A DNA stretch of 64,000 bases from Sciscionella sediminilitoris (lineage in GTDB: Bacteria > Actinomycetota > Actinomycetes > Mycobacteriales > Pseudonocardiaceae): positions 62,001 to 126,000 of the forward strand of contig NZ_JALM01000017.1 of NCBI RefSeq assembly GCF_000737195.2, written 5' to 3'. The position numbers and the translations under genes were made by a program. Shown here in pieces: positions 17,743 through 25,672 of this stretch (the stretch's first letter is position 1; every line of letters begins with the position of its first letter). The notes beneath the pieces are model-generated. The model saw nothing but the letters and a program-made list of their open reading frames with translations, did not search any database and was not told where the DNA came from.

Positions 17743-18544
17743 TGGAATCAAGCAGTCGCCGAAGGTTCGCCCCAGTCACGGCAGATTTCCAAAGCTGGTC
17801 GAGCCAATCGTTGTACAACTTCACATCGGCGGTGTCGGTAGTAGTGATCGTTGTGTGCACCAACTCGATTTCGACCAGCTCGTCGTACACCCAGACGCCA
17901 TGGAGCGGCAGCACGCCGAGTTCTGCGTTCTGCGGTATCACTCCGATGTGGACAGTCCCGGCGAGTGCGCGGATACGATCCGCCTGCGCGACCAACTCGT
18001 CGCCGGACACCTGAGGATGCCTCAACGCGGATTCGAGCATGAGCAGGTCGATACTTTTGCCTGAGTCATACAAGACGTGTTGGCGTTCCATGCGTGCTGC
18101 GACAGCCGCATCAGTGTCGGCGACACTGCCGTGAAGCCGCGCGTGCTGTTGGAAGACCGCCCTTGCATAACCCGCCGTTTGCACGAGACCAGGGATTAGG
18201 ACCGAGTCAAAGACCCGTATCCGTGTAGCGTCGGCTTCGATGGCTGCTTTGGCCGTCTGCACCGTGCGGTGCCCGCTACGGAGCTGCCGACTCCACCGCG
18301 CTTCGTCGGCACGCATGGCCACAAGATCGGCGAGCAGTTCGTCAACCAGTTCAGGAGTGGTGTAGCGACACCACGTCCGCACATCGTCCTCTGTCGGATT
18401 CTGCTGACCACGCTGCAACCGCGTGACCTTCGACGGCGGCCAGCTCGCTTGCTCGGCGAGTTGAGCACCAGAAACGCCGGCCGCCTCGCGCACTTCGCGC
18501 AGGCGGTCGGCGAACCGTTCACGAGCTGGTGAGATGTTGATCAG
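17732..18544 (-). CDS. XRE regulator with DUF5753 (Scr1-type)
   Basis: 270 residues beginning at a CTG that overlaps the preceding TGA (CTGA), with GGAG 3 nt upstream. The resulting N-terminus, LINISPARERF, matches how this family usually begins, and no ATG or GTG fits. An XRE helix-turn-helix lies at about residues 10-55 (GVSGAQLAEQASWPPSKVTRLQRG), followed by the DUF5753 ligand-like domain (VFDSVLIPGLVQTAGYARAVF...). In Streptomyces such proteins pair with small partners as regulators or toxin-antitoxin-like units. Here it is translationally coupled to a DUF6879 protein. Confidence 0.85.
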   Translation of the reverse strand: MINISPARERFADRLREVREAAGVSGAQLAEQASWPPSKVTRLQRGQQNPTEDDVRTWCRYTTPELVDELLADLVAMRADEARWSRQLRSGHRTVQTAKAAIEADATRIRVFDSVLIPGLVQTAGYARAVFQQHARLHGSVADTDAAVAARMERQHVLYDSGKSIDLLMLESALRHPQVSGDELVAQADRIRALAGTVHIGVIPQNAELGVLPLHGVWVYDELVEIELVHTTITTTDTADVKLYNDWLDQLWKSAVTGANLRRLLDSITG

Positions 18545-19074
18545 ACACTCCGGACATCGGTCAGGTACTTGCTGTGCGGGATGGCAAGGTCGGATACAAG
18601 GTGCCGCCACTTTAGTGCGCGCTGCACCGCATCGCGATCGTCGGTCACCTCGGCGCCACACACCCCGTTCTCGTCGAACAGCAGCGTTGCCACACGGACG
18701 TCGTCGAAGATGTAGAAGTCATCCCTTGGACGGTTCGGCAGGGCTGCAACGGTGCTTTCAGCGATCCACCGGATGTCTTCCCCGGCGTCGATGTTGAGGT
18801 GTGTAAACGAGAGCATCCATTCCAAGTACTCGGTCAGCGGTTCGGTAAGCATCCGGACCCGGCCGAACGTCTTGCCCTCCCCCGTGAGTTTGCGGATCTT
18901 CTCGCACCACGGCTGCAAGAACGAATCGTCCGGGTGACCGGCCTTCCAAGCCGCGAACGGTTCGGCTTCGTCTGGCTCGTGGTACTCGCCCTGGCACTCC
19001 CAACGCCACGCGGTGCTTGAGAACGTGTCGAACAGCTCCGGGAACCGCACGCGCGACACCCGTTCTACGGTCAT
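18541..19074 (-). CDS. DUF6879-like protein
   Basis: 177 residues. It opens with RFPELFDTFSSTAWRWECQGEYHEPDEAEPF and ends with a strand-rich part (DDFYIFDDVRVATLLFDENG) and RDAVQRALKWRHLV, as in DUF6879 proteins coded next to XRE/DUF5753 regulators. The biochemical role is unknown. Both ends overlap neighbours by 4 bp, so the three genes form one unit. Family assignment is from memory of the pattern. Confidence 0.7.
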   Translation of the reverse strand: MTVERVSRVRFPELFDTFSSTAWRWECQGEYHEPDEAEPFAAWKAGHPDDSFLQPWCEKIRKLTGEGKTFGRVRMLTEPLTEYLEWMLSFTHLNIDAGEDIRWIAESTVAALPNRPRDDFYIFDDVRVATLLFDENGVCGAEVTDDRDAVQRALKWRHLVSDLAIPHSKYLTDVRSV

Positions 19075-19367
19075 CCTTGAGCCCCCGGTATCAAGGCCGC
19101 CGCCTCCGGATCAATCGTGAATTCTGGCCGGTCAGCGGGCAGATCGACCTCGGCAAGTTCGGTAACGTCCACGAACGGCAGCAGCTCTGCGGGGATCTCC
19201 ACGGCCGATTCGTACGACGGTATGCCGTTGCCGTAGGTCGCCATCTTGGCGAGCGCTTCTGGGTCTGTGACGGTCGTACCCTGCACGACGATCGTTCCCC
19301 GCTCGGTCTTGAACAGGGTCGGGCAGCCGCCACCGCCTGATGTGGAGCCCAGAAATTCGATTCGCAT
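19071..19367 (-). CDS. Small acidic partner of the DUF6879-XRE unit
   Basis: 98 residues from the ATG after GAGAGGA. LGSTSGGGGCPTLFKTERGTIVVQG followed by TDPEALAKM is a pattern seen in small actinobacterial proteins encoded just before DUF6879/XRE pairs. It is acidic and has no membrane segment. It is the first gene of the triad, with an ATGA overlap to the next. A toxin-antitoxin or signalling role is only an inference. The 254 bp upstream is AT-rich and probably holds the promoter. Confidence 0.65.
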   Translation of the reverse strand: MRIEFLGSTSGGGGCPTLFKTERGTIVVQGTTVTDPEALAKMATYGNGIPSYESAVEIPAELLPFVDVTELAEVDLPADRPEFTIDPEAAALIPGAQG

Positions 19368-19621
19368 TGCTCTTCCTCTCTCCCGGATTCGAGCAACGTT
19401 CGTGGAATTGCAGTGTAGGACATACCGCCGTCTGAGTGAACGAGACACCCCAAGCCCGTCTACTATCCGCCATTCGAGTGTATATTGCTTTAAAATTGCT
19501 CATCATTGCTTGACCATTCGCACTTTCATCCACCAAGCTGTTCGAGACGCACCGCCAAGGCGTTCGACGGCAGCAGCCGTCACGGCCTCGGCAACCGATG
19601 GAACTAGAGGAGTCGGCAGCG

Positions 19622-19828
19622 ATGTACGACGAGATATGCACCGAACTAGCCCGCATGCAGCGGGACAACCCCAGAGGATGGCGAGCAGAGGCCACGGACC
19701 GTGCGAAGGCTTGGGAGGCGAGCAGCCAGCGACAGCGGAACAGCCTCACCCGTTCTCAACATCTCCAGCGCGCGTTTACGTGGCATAGGGCCATCACGAC
19801 AGCTGTGGCAACTGGTTCGCACCGATGA
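19622..19828 (+). CDS. Small helical hypothetical protein
   Basis: 68 residues from an ATG preceded by GAGGAG at 9 nt. Charged and mostly helical (DEICTELARMQRDNPRGWRAEATDRAKAWEAS). Its TGA overlaps the next gene's ATG (ATGA), which supports both. Not recognised. Confidence 0.5.
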   Translation: MYDEICTELARMQRDNPRGWRAEATDRAKAWEASSQRQRNSLTRSQHLQRAFTWHRAITTAVATGSHR

Positions 19829-20148
19829 AGGGGGTGAAGCAGGCATGGAAGCAAGTAGACGAGCGCGCCAAGAACGTGCGCGAATCCCTGAACCCCGATC
19901 TCGCGCGTCGGGTGATGACGATTCGGGCCGACAAAGCATGTCAGGAAGCGGAGCGGTGCCGGGAAAAGGCGGAGTCGGCGGCCAAGCACGGGGAAGACAT
20001 CGTCATGCACTGGGAGAGCGAAATGCGGCAGTGGGCGCGGGCGGACAGGTGGTCACAGCACCTCTCCGGTGTATTTCGACCGCTATACACGGCTCCTGGT
20101 ATGACCCGGATGTGCGGGCGCGAGTCAACGCAGCATGCCGACGGTTAG
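19825..20148 (+). CDS. Small helical hypothetical protein
   Basis: 107 residues, coupled by ATGA to the previous gene. The first 75 residues are a charged helix (QVDERAKNVRESLNPDLARRV...AERCREKAESAAKHGEDIVMHWESEMRQWARADRW). The last 30 residues are less convincing, and another frame continues sensibly past 20148, so a frameshift near the end is possible. Not recognised. Confidence 0.5.
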   Translation: MKGVKQAWKQVDERAKNVRESLNPDLARRVMTIRADKACQEAERCREKAESAAKHGEDIVMHWESEMRQWARADRWSQHLSGVFRPLYTAPGMTRMCGRESTQHADG

Positions 20149-20256
20149 GAATACAACCGGTGTTCGACCGCGTCACACCGATCCCCTAGACGGTACGGCA
20201 GCGCCTACCCGACCGCTCTGCCTCGCCGTGCCCCACTCCTGCAACGAAGGGTGATC

Positions 20257-20496
20257 ATGACCGGCAAGTTTGACCCTGAGCGGTTGCCGACAGCCGCGCA
20301 GAAGATCCACCGCCGGTTCCTCGCGCCCTGCTCCTTCTGCCGAACCTATGCTGCGGACCGGTCGGTGACGGTCGCCGCTGGCGACCGGGAAACCTACATC
20401 TGCGCTGTGTGCGTCGCCGACGCCGCGCGTCTGCTTGAGCAGCTACCGCCGTCTCGCGGCCGTATCGTCGAGCTCCACCCCAACGAAGGCAACTGA
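20257..20496 (+). CDS. Small zinc-finger protein, ClpX-type C4
   Basis: 79 residues from the ATG 6 nt after GAAGG. CSFC and CAVC, spaced about 27 residues apart, form a C4 zinc site like the N-terminal domain of ClpX, followed by a helix (ADAARLLEQLP). Such small proteins can be adaptors, but no partner is visible. It precedes the ESX cassette. Confidence 0.65.
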   Translation: MTGKFDPERLPTAAQKIHRRFLAPCSFCRTYAADRSVTVAAGDRETYICAVCVADAARLLEQLPPSRGRIVELHPNEGN

Positions 20497-20699
20497 GCGC
20501 GTAGCGATTCGTGCCGTTCGCCCTGCTAAGTCGGGCTCCACCCCCCCTTTACTCCCCCACTCCGGTGAGCCCATGTGGGCGACACAGGGCACACCACGGA
20601 ACCGGCACCGCCAAGTTTCGTCATAGCACACACGTGTTGGCGTCACACCGCTACGATGGGCTGCGGTTCGCTACGCAGTGGGAGATGGGGAGAGCAGCT

Positions 20700-21242
20700 A
20701 TGACCACACCGGGCCAAGGTCAACAGGGACCGCTACCGATACCGGGCACCGCGGGGTCAACGCCGCTGACGCCGATGAGCGAGCAGATCGAGGCGGTCAA
20801 GCACGGCCAGCTCCCCAGCGGCCCCGGCGGCTACGACCCGAACAACCCCGGCAGCTGGGAAGAACAGATCCAGCGCGCCGCCTACCTCCACCAAGCGGGA
20901 CTACCGCAGGACCCCGAACCCGACCATGGCGGCAAGGGCTACGAGTTCAACCCCGAGACCCTGCCCGCGTTGATCCGCGAGTTCGAAGAGATCGCCGAGG
21001 ATTCAAGGCATTTCGAATACCAGATTCGACAGGCATCCAGTGCCGCAACTCCCCCTGCGCCGGACAAGAAGAGCATGGAATATGTGACGGCGTATCAGGC
21101 ATCACTCAATAAAGCTGCTGAACAGGCCAAGGGCGCCTCGGTATATCTTGACGATCTTGTCCAGAGCATGAAGAAGGCGCTCGCTGACTACCAGCAGAAT
21201 GAAGAGCATAACGCGCAGGATTTGCGGAGGAATAAGGCGTGA
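20700..21242 (+). CDS. ESX-cassette hypothetical protein, WXG-like helices
   Basis: 180 residues from the ATG after GGAGAG. A proline/glycine-rich N-terminus (PGQGQQGPLPIPGT) is followed from about residue 90 by long helices (PALIREFEEIAEDSRHFEYQIRQA and SLNKAAEQAKGASVYLDDLVQSMKKALADYQQNEE). This two-helix shape and its place before a DUF3558 lipoprotein, a PPE-like protein and EspG suggest a type VII secretion substrate. No strict WxG is present. The stop overlaps the next start (GTGA). Confidence 0.6.
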   Translation: MTTPGQGQQGPLPIPGTAGSTPLTPMSEQIEAVKHGQLPSGPGGYDPNNPGSWEEQIQRAAYLHQAGLPQDPEPDHGGKGYEFNPETLPALIREFEEIAEDSRHFEYQIRQASSAATPPAPDKKSMEYVTAYQASLNKAAEQAKGASVYLDDLVQSMKKALADYQQNEEHNAQDLRRNKA

Positions 21243-21832
21243 AGCGAGGGATCGTCGCGACTGCGATATCCGCAGGTGCCGTACTTGTACTGACTGGGTG
21301 TGGCGGCGCGCCAGCGCAACCGGGAAGTCTGGACAAACCATCGAGCACGTCCCCATCAGACAGCGGCGCACCGAAGGTGCCAACTCCTGTCGATGTCTCG
21401 CAGTACGTGCAAGATCCGTGCTCATTGACTCCGGAATCATCGATGTCAGCACTCGGACTAAAGCGCGACGGTACAGACACCGTTGGAAAACGTGCAGATG
21501 GCCAGCCGAACAAGATATGCAATTGGGACGGCTCGAAAGGTGACAGCACGGGCGTGAGCCTACTAGGCATGGGTATTGATGCTCAATACAAAAAACAGAA
21601 GATGATTCATTTCTACACGAAGTTTGAGCCGACGACAATTAACGGATACCCGGCCGTTAACACAACCAAAGCTAACGACGAAAAGGACGGACGCACTAGC
21701 CTCACGATTGGTTTGAATGACCACGAGTCCGCCGATGTTCAGGTAATCGCTCGCACCCCCGGTGAGGCGAAGAAGATCACGGATGCTGTGGCGAAGGCGA
21801 TCGTGGACACGGCGAGATCGGGAGGGAAGTAG
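21239..21832 (+). CDS. DUF3558 lipoprotein
   Basis: 197 residues. The signal peptide ends in the lipobox VLTGC (Cys at about residue 21), then a Ser/Pro linker. The DUF3558 body has VQDPCSLTPESSMSALGL and KICNWDG, where the two cysteines likely pair, and ends SADVQVIARTPGEAKKITDAVAKAIV. DUF3558 lipoproteins are common beside ESX genes in Pseudonocardiales and mycobacteria. The location is the outer face of the cell membrane. The function is unknown. Confidence 0.85.
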   Translation: MKRGIVATAISAGAVLVLTGCGGAPAQPGSLDKPSSTSPSDSGAPKVPTPVDVSQYVQDPCSLTPESSMSALGLKRDGTDTVGKRADGQPNKICNWDGSKGDSTGVSLLGMGIDAQYKKQKMIHFYTKFEPTTINGYPAVNTTKANDEKDGRTSLTIGLNDHESADVQVIARTPGEAKKITDAVAKAIVDTARSGGK

Positions 21833-21834
21833 CC

Positions 21835-23208
21835 GTGGGATACAGCGGGGATGAGATCTATCAGAAGGTCGTCGCGCAGAAGCTCGGGACCGAGGGCATG
21901 TTTCAGTCCAAGGACCAGGTTTTCGGGTTGACGCAGCGGTTCAACGAGATTTCGGATCGGATCAAGCAGGCCGCGGGCAAGCTGGAAGGCAGTTGGAAGG
22001 GCAACGCTTCTGGTGCGGCGAAGCGCGGGGCTGGGCCTGCGGGGGTGGTGTATTCGACGATGGGTGAAAGCCTGGACAAGGCCCAGGACCTCACCAGGGC
22101 CCAGGCCCAGACCTTCGACGAGGTCAACCCCCGTATCAAACCGATCCCCTCGGTGCCTGCGGAGCCGAATGGGTTGACGAAGTTCGGGTCGATCATTCCC
22201 GGTATCTCGGACTGGACCGGTGCCGGTGAGGACGTGAGCAACTACGATGCCGCGGTCGCGTCGAAGCAGGCCGCGGAGGCGAACAACGTCCATCACTACC
22301 AGAACTTGGCGACCGCGACCGGGTACAACGTCGGCAACCTGCCGAAGGAGTACGGCCCGCAGCAGGCCGAGGGTGGCCAGTTCTCCGTGGGCTCCGGCTC
22401 GGGTGGTGCGCCGTTGCGTTCGGGTGGTGGGCATCCGATGAGCGTGAACCCGCCCGCCACCGGAGGTGGTGGAGGAACCGGCGGACACGCGAGCGCAGGC
22501 GGCGGATCCTCGGCGCCGAATCAAGCACCCCCGACCGTTGGCGGCGGTGGCGGTGGTGGTGGCCAGGCGGTCGCGCACGGCCCAGCCGGTGGTGCGGGGA
22601 ACGCGCCGCCTCCGCAGGTGGGCACCGGGCCGGGCGGCACCGGTGCGCAGGCGGGAACGAACACCGCGGGCTACGCGCCGCCACCGGTCGATCCGAGTCT
22701 TCCTGGGGGCGGAACAGGCACCGCGACACCGTACGGCGGCTCGGGCGGTTCCGCGGGCACGGGCAGCCCCTATAGCGGGCTCGGTGGCGGGTTCGTCGGC
22801 GGCTACAACAACAGTGGTGGGGGTTCGTCGCGGTTCGGTGGCGGCCCGCGCGGCACCGCTGGGTTCGGCGAAGGTACCGGCGGCCGTGGCGGTAGTGGTG
22901 TTGGTGGCGGCAAGGGCGCCGGATCCGAGGGCGGGCTCAAGGGTGGTCCGCGGTCGGGTGCGGGGCGCGTGCCCGCCGAGGAGCCCAGCGCGGGCAGCGG
23001 GCGCGGGGCTGCGGGTGCGGCTGGCCGCGCGGGCGCGAGCGGGATGCCGATGACCGGCAACGGTGCCCGCAAGCAGGACGACAAGGAACGCAGCGGCGCG
23101 GGCTATCTGATCACGCGGGAAAACGGTCAGGAGATCGTCGGCGATCTGCCACCGACCGCGCCCCCGGTGATCGGGGAAGACGTGGAGCCGAAACGACCGA
23201 AGGACTAG
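21835..23208 (+). CDS. PPE-like ESX substrate with Gly-rich tail
   Basis: 457 residues from a GTG. Residues 1-110 are helical, with W54-K-G56 in the turn (LEGSWKGNASGAAKRG), as in WXG/PPE helical hairpins. Residues 170-440 are a Gly/Ala/Pro low-complexity tail, then a short charged end. The gene is followed 6 bp later by espG, whose product is the chaperone for PPE-type proteins. Secretion through a host ESX system is the natural inference, since no secretion machinery is coded in the prophage. Confidence 0.75.
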   Translation: MGYSGDEIYQKVVAQKLGTEGMFQSKDQVFGLTQRFNEISDRIKQAAGKLEGSWKGNASGAAKRGAGPAGVVYSTMGESLDKAQDLTRAQAQTFDEVNPRIKPIPSVPAEPNGLTKFGSIIPGISDWTGAGEDVSNYDAAVASKQAAEANNVHHYQNLATATGYNVGNLPKEYGPQQAEGGQFSVGSGSGGAPLRSGGGHPMSVNPPATGGGGGTGGHASAGGGSSAPNQAPPTVGGGGGGGGQAVAHGPAGGAGNAPPPQVGTGPGGTGAQAGTNTAGYAPPPVDPSLPGGGTGTATPYGGSGGSAGTGSPYSGLGGGFVGGYNNSGGGSSRFGGGPRGTAGFGEGTGGRGGSGVGGGKGAGSEGGLKGGPRSGAGRVPAEEPSAGSGRGAAGAAGRAGASGMPMTGNGARKQDDKERSGAGYLITRENGQEIVGDLPPTAPPVIGEDVEPKRPKD

Positions 23209-23214
23209 AACGTC

Positions 23215-23982
23215 GTGCTGACGCAGGGAACGATGACCTGCTACGCCAGCCATCTCGCCCGGATCGCGACGCATTTCGGTATCGGCGAGCTGCTGCTGCC
23301 GTTGCGCCCGGACCCGATCTGGCTGGACGAAGACGAAGAACACGAAGCCAACCGGACCGCACTGGACGCGATGCGCCAGGCCGGGCTCCTCGAACGCGAT
23401 GGCCGCCTGGATCGGGATTTCACAGTCACCGTGGAAACACTCTGTTTTCCCGAGTTGGCTTACATCGGGTGGCTGGTCACCGACCACGAACCCTGGCAGC
23501 TAGTCACCGCCCGCAAGGGCCGCGAGGCCGTACTCGCCGTGCGGGTCAACAACGGCCTCTACCTGCGCCAGATCACCCCGGACGGACTCGGCGAGGCACT
23601 ACTAAGCGAGCTGATCGACCGCGACATCGCTTCGTTCCACCCGATCCGGCTGCCCGTCTCGGTGTTCAACGGCGAACCACGCACCAGCGACGGCTTCCTC
23701 ATGGACAACGACTACACCGTCGAAGACGAGGCCCGCGACACCGTCCTCGAACTGGTGAAAGCCCCCAACCAGGGCGGTGGGGAGTTCCTGGTGCAAACCC
23801 GCGACCACACCGGGCGTACCCAGCGCAACCAGACCACCCTCGGCTACGTGCTCGGACCGTACGGCGCGTGGCTCAACCGACTCGAAACCGACAAGGCAGG
23901 CGACGACTACCTGTTCTGCGCCCCTGCCACCGACCACGCCATCACCGAACAACTCGACGTGCTCCACCACGAATTGAACTAG
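23215..23982 (+). CDS. espG: ESX secretion-associated protein EspG
   Basis: 255 residues. The segments ELAYIGWLVTDHEPWQLVTARKGREAVLAVRVNN and GPYGAWLNRLETDKAGDDYLFCAPAT match the actinobacterial EspG family, the cytoplasmic chaperone that binds the tip of PE/PPE-type pairs and keeps them soluble for the ESX ATPase. The upstream PPE-like gene is the obvious client. Having this gene inside a phage genome is unusual. Confidence 0.85.
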   Translation: MLTQGTMTCYASHLARIATHFGIGELLLPLRPDPIWLDEDEEHEANRTALDAMRQAGLLERDGRLDRDFTVTVETLCFPELAYIGWLVTDHEPWQLVTARKGREAVLAVRVNNGLYLRQITPDGLGEALLSELIDRDIASFHPIRLPVSVFNGEPRTSDGFLMDNDYTVEDEARDTVLELVKAPNQGGGEFLVQTRDHTGRTQRNQTTLGYVLGPYGAWLNRLETDKAGDDYLFCAPATDHAITEQLDVLHHELN

Positions 23983-24375
23983 CAGTGGCCTCGGGGCCGC
24001 GCGGCAACGTCGGATGTCACCCATTCAGGTAACGCGGAACTCGCGGGTGCCGATATCCCAAGTGGGAGCCGTACACTTCTACCGGCCCCTTTGTCACGGG
24101 AACGAGTGACCTTCCTTCCCAAGGTGCCGGTGTCTACGCCTGCACGTGCCTGTTTGAGCGCGGGCACCGGCATCGGGGGCTCGCCCGATGGCTACAGTGC
24201 CGCAACGGTTTCCATGATGCGCACGACCAGACTGGAGATCGGTATCCTGCCGCCCTCGGCTGCGGCGCCGGGGAAGCGCAGTTCGATGATGCGCTCGCCG
24301 AATTCGCGGATCTCGCCAACCTTGACCGAACTGTCGCCGAGGCCCGGATGACGGCCCACCCCGCCGGAGACTCCC
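23983..24375. other. No convincing gene between espG and hicA-like
   Basis: 393 bp. The only long open frame (24033-24455, plus strand, frame 3) reads protein-like (EAQFDDALAEFADLANLDRTVAEARM) but has no start codon before 24346. It may be a decayed or frameshifted gene. Otherwise nothing is seen. Confidence 0.5.
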
Positions 24376-24579
24376 CTAAATGCTCAGACCTGCACGTCTC
24401 AGTTCCTTTTCGACGTTGCGCACCGCTCGCCGGTCGCTTGGCGACAGGGCGCTGAACACCACGGCCCCGTCCGGCGACCGCCAACGTAAGTGGTTGTTCC
24501 TAGTCAGCTCGATACTCCAACCTGCGGCCTCGGCATGGCGCGCCAAGGTTCGGAACACTCTGGGTACTCCTCTGATCAT
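24376..24579 (-). CDS. HicA-like mRNA interferase toxin
   Basis: 67 residues, a dsRBD-like HicA fold: VFRTLARHAEAAGWSIELTRNNHLRWRSPDGAVVFSALSPSDRRAVRNVEKELRRAG. The histidine in NNHLRW is at the catalytic position. HicA cleaves mRNA, and HicB normally neutralises it. No HicB-like gene is seen on either side, a state also seen in other phages. It is the first leftward gene after the non-coding stretch. Confidence 0.7.
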   Translation of the reverse strand: MIRGVPRVFRTLARHAEAAGWSIELTRNNHLRWRSPDGAVVFSALSPSDRRAVRNVEKELRRAGLSI

Positions 24580-25166
24580 CAGACTCCCTTGTCACAAGGG
24601 CGTGCGCCACCGTCTGGCCGGTCGAAGAACCGTCCAGAAATAGAGCAAACCTCAGTTCGGAATTACATCAACAGTGAAATGGGTCAGAACCCCGGAACAC
24701 TCCCCGGTCAAGCCTTCACGCGCTACGCCGTATATATCGGAACATTTCGTCATACTAACTTGGCGTCGCCGACGATGATAGCTACTAGCAGTACGCCATA
24801 CGGGTGAAAACCTATCTAACGTAGATAATTGACAACTTCGACCGCTCGGCCTGCCCGAAACTCTGCAATCTGTGCGAAACGATGCAATCGATGCAGGCGG
24901 CCCCGAGCTGCACTGTAGCTACAACGTAGCTGTTGTGTAGATACAGCGATCACCACCCGTGCTGATATCGAATAGAACGGTGGTGATATCGGCACGGTCT
25001 TGAGTATCCGATTATGGACATCCAGTTATGAGCACTCTGATTCGCGACCGCGAATACTTTCCGTAAAGCTTCAAATATTGAAGCATGTCAAACAAGGTCT
25101 ACATGTTTTCCTTTATTTAACACAGACAACAAGGCAGGATCGCAGCTACAGGGCGCAGACGGAAGG
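24580..25166. other. AT-richer non-coding stretch with inverted repeats
   Basis: About 590 bp with no convincing frame, lower GC than its surroundings, between the hicA-like gene and the terminator of the late operon. It holds the overlapping inverted repeats listed at 24949-24997, a TTGACA (24829) without a matching -10, and several GTAGCTAC/GTAGATAC runs. It could carry a promoter for the hicA-like gene or a small RNA. Confidence 0.6.
24949..24997. repeat. Two interleaved inverted repeats
   Basis: ATCACCACC (24949-24957) pairs perfectly with GGTGGTGAT (24979-24987). CCGTGCTGATATC (24957-24969) pairs at 12 of 13 positions with GATATCGGCACGG (24985-24997). The two right arms share GAT, so the hairpins exclude each other. 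Confidence 0.75.
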
Positions 25167-25215
25167 GCGCCCCATCCCCACGAAGGATGGCAACCCTGGC
25201 GCGGGGATGGGGCGC
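25167..25215 (-). terminator. Terminator of the late (lysis) operon
   Basis: GCGCCCCATCCCC and GGGGATGGGGCGC form a perfect 13-bp stem with a 23-nt loop, 28 bp past the holin stop. There is no long U run, but its place at the end of a roughly 17-kb leftward operon supports a terminator. Confidence 0.7.
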
Positions 25216-25243
25216 GTTGCCCAGCGTATCAAGCTGTGCACAG

Positions 25244-25672
25244 CTATTGAGTACGGTGACGGCCGTGCCCGTCTCCGGGGATCTCACGCTCGGCTTCGTC
25301 GCCGGTGGCAGCGCCGCCTTCGTCGTCGCCGTCTGCGTCGATGCTGTCGGCCATGACCGGCGGTTGCCCGCCGAGGTTCGGTAGCGGAACGAGCGGGTTC
25401 CCGTCCTGGTCGCTCGGCGAGTCCACCGGTGTGGTGCGTGGTTCAGCACTGCGGACAATGCCGAGTGCGTGAAGCAAAGAGGTCACCATTGGAAGCACGG
25501 TCACCACCGCGCCGAGCAGACCGGCCACAGTGGTGTTGATCTGGTCGGCGAGCGCCGGTGTGATCGCGCCGAACGACACCGCGGCGGCCACTGCCGAACC
25601 GGCGAGCGCGATGATCGCCTTGCGTTTGGCCTCGTCGAGGATCGGGCGGTCATTGCTCGGTGACTCTGTCAT
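25244..25672 (-). CDS. Phage holin
   Basis: 142 residues from the ATG that overlaps the endolysin stop (ATGA). Two membrane helices are seen (AIIALAGSAVAAAVSFGAITPAL and INTTVAGLLGAVVTVLPMVTSLLHALGI), followed by an acidic hydrophilic tail (DSIDADGDDEGGAATGDEAE). This topology and the place next to the endolysin mark a holin, which opens the membrane at the time of lysis. Confidence 0.8.
   Translation of the reverse strand: MTESPSNDRPILDEAKRKAIIALAGSAVAAAVSFGAITPALADQINTTVAGLLGAVVTVLPMVTSLLHALGIVRSAEPRTTPVDSPSDQDGNPLVPLPNLGGQPPVMADSIDADGDDEGGAATGDEAEREIPGDGHGRHRTQ

Noticed and set aside
21739-23487. 582-codon minus-strand frame over the ESX cassette
   Set aside because: Arg/Ala/Thr-rich shadow opposite three supported genes.
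24829-24834. TTGACA promoter
   Set aside because: No acceptable -10 at 16-18 bp spacing on the plus strand.
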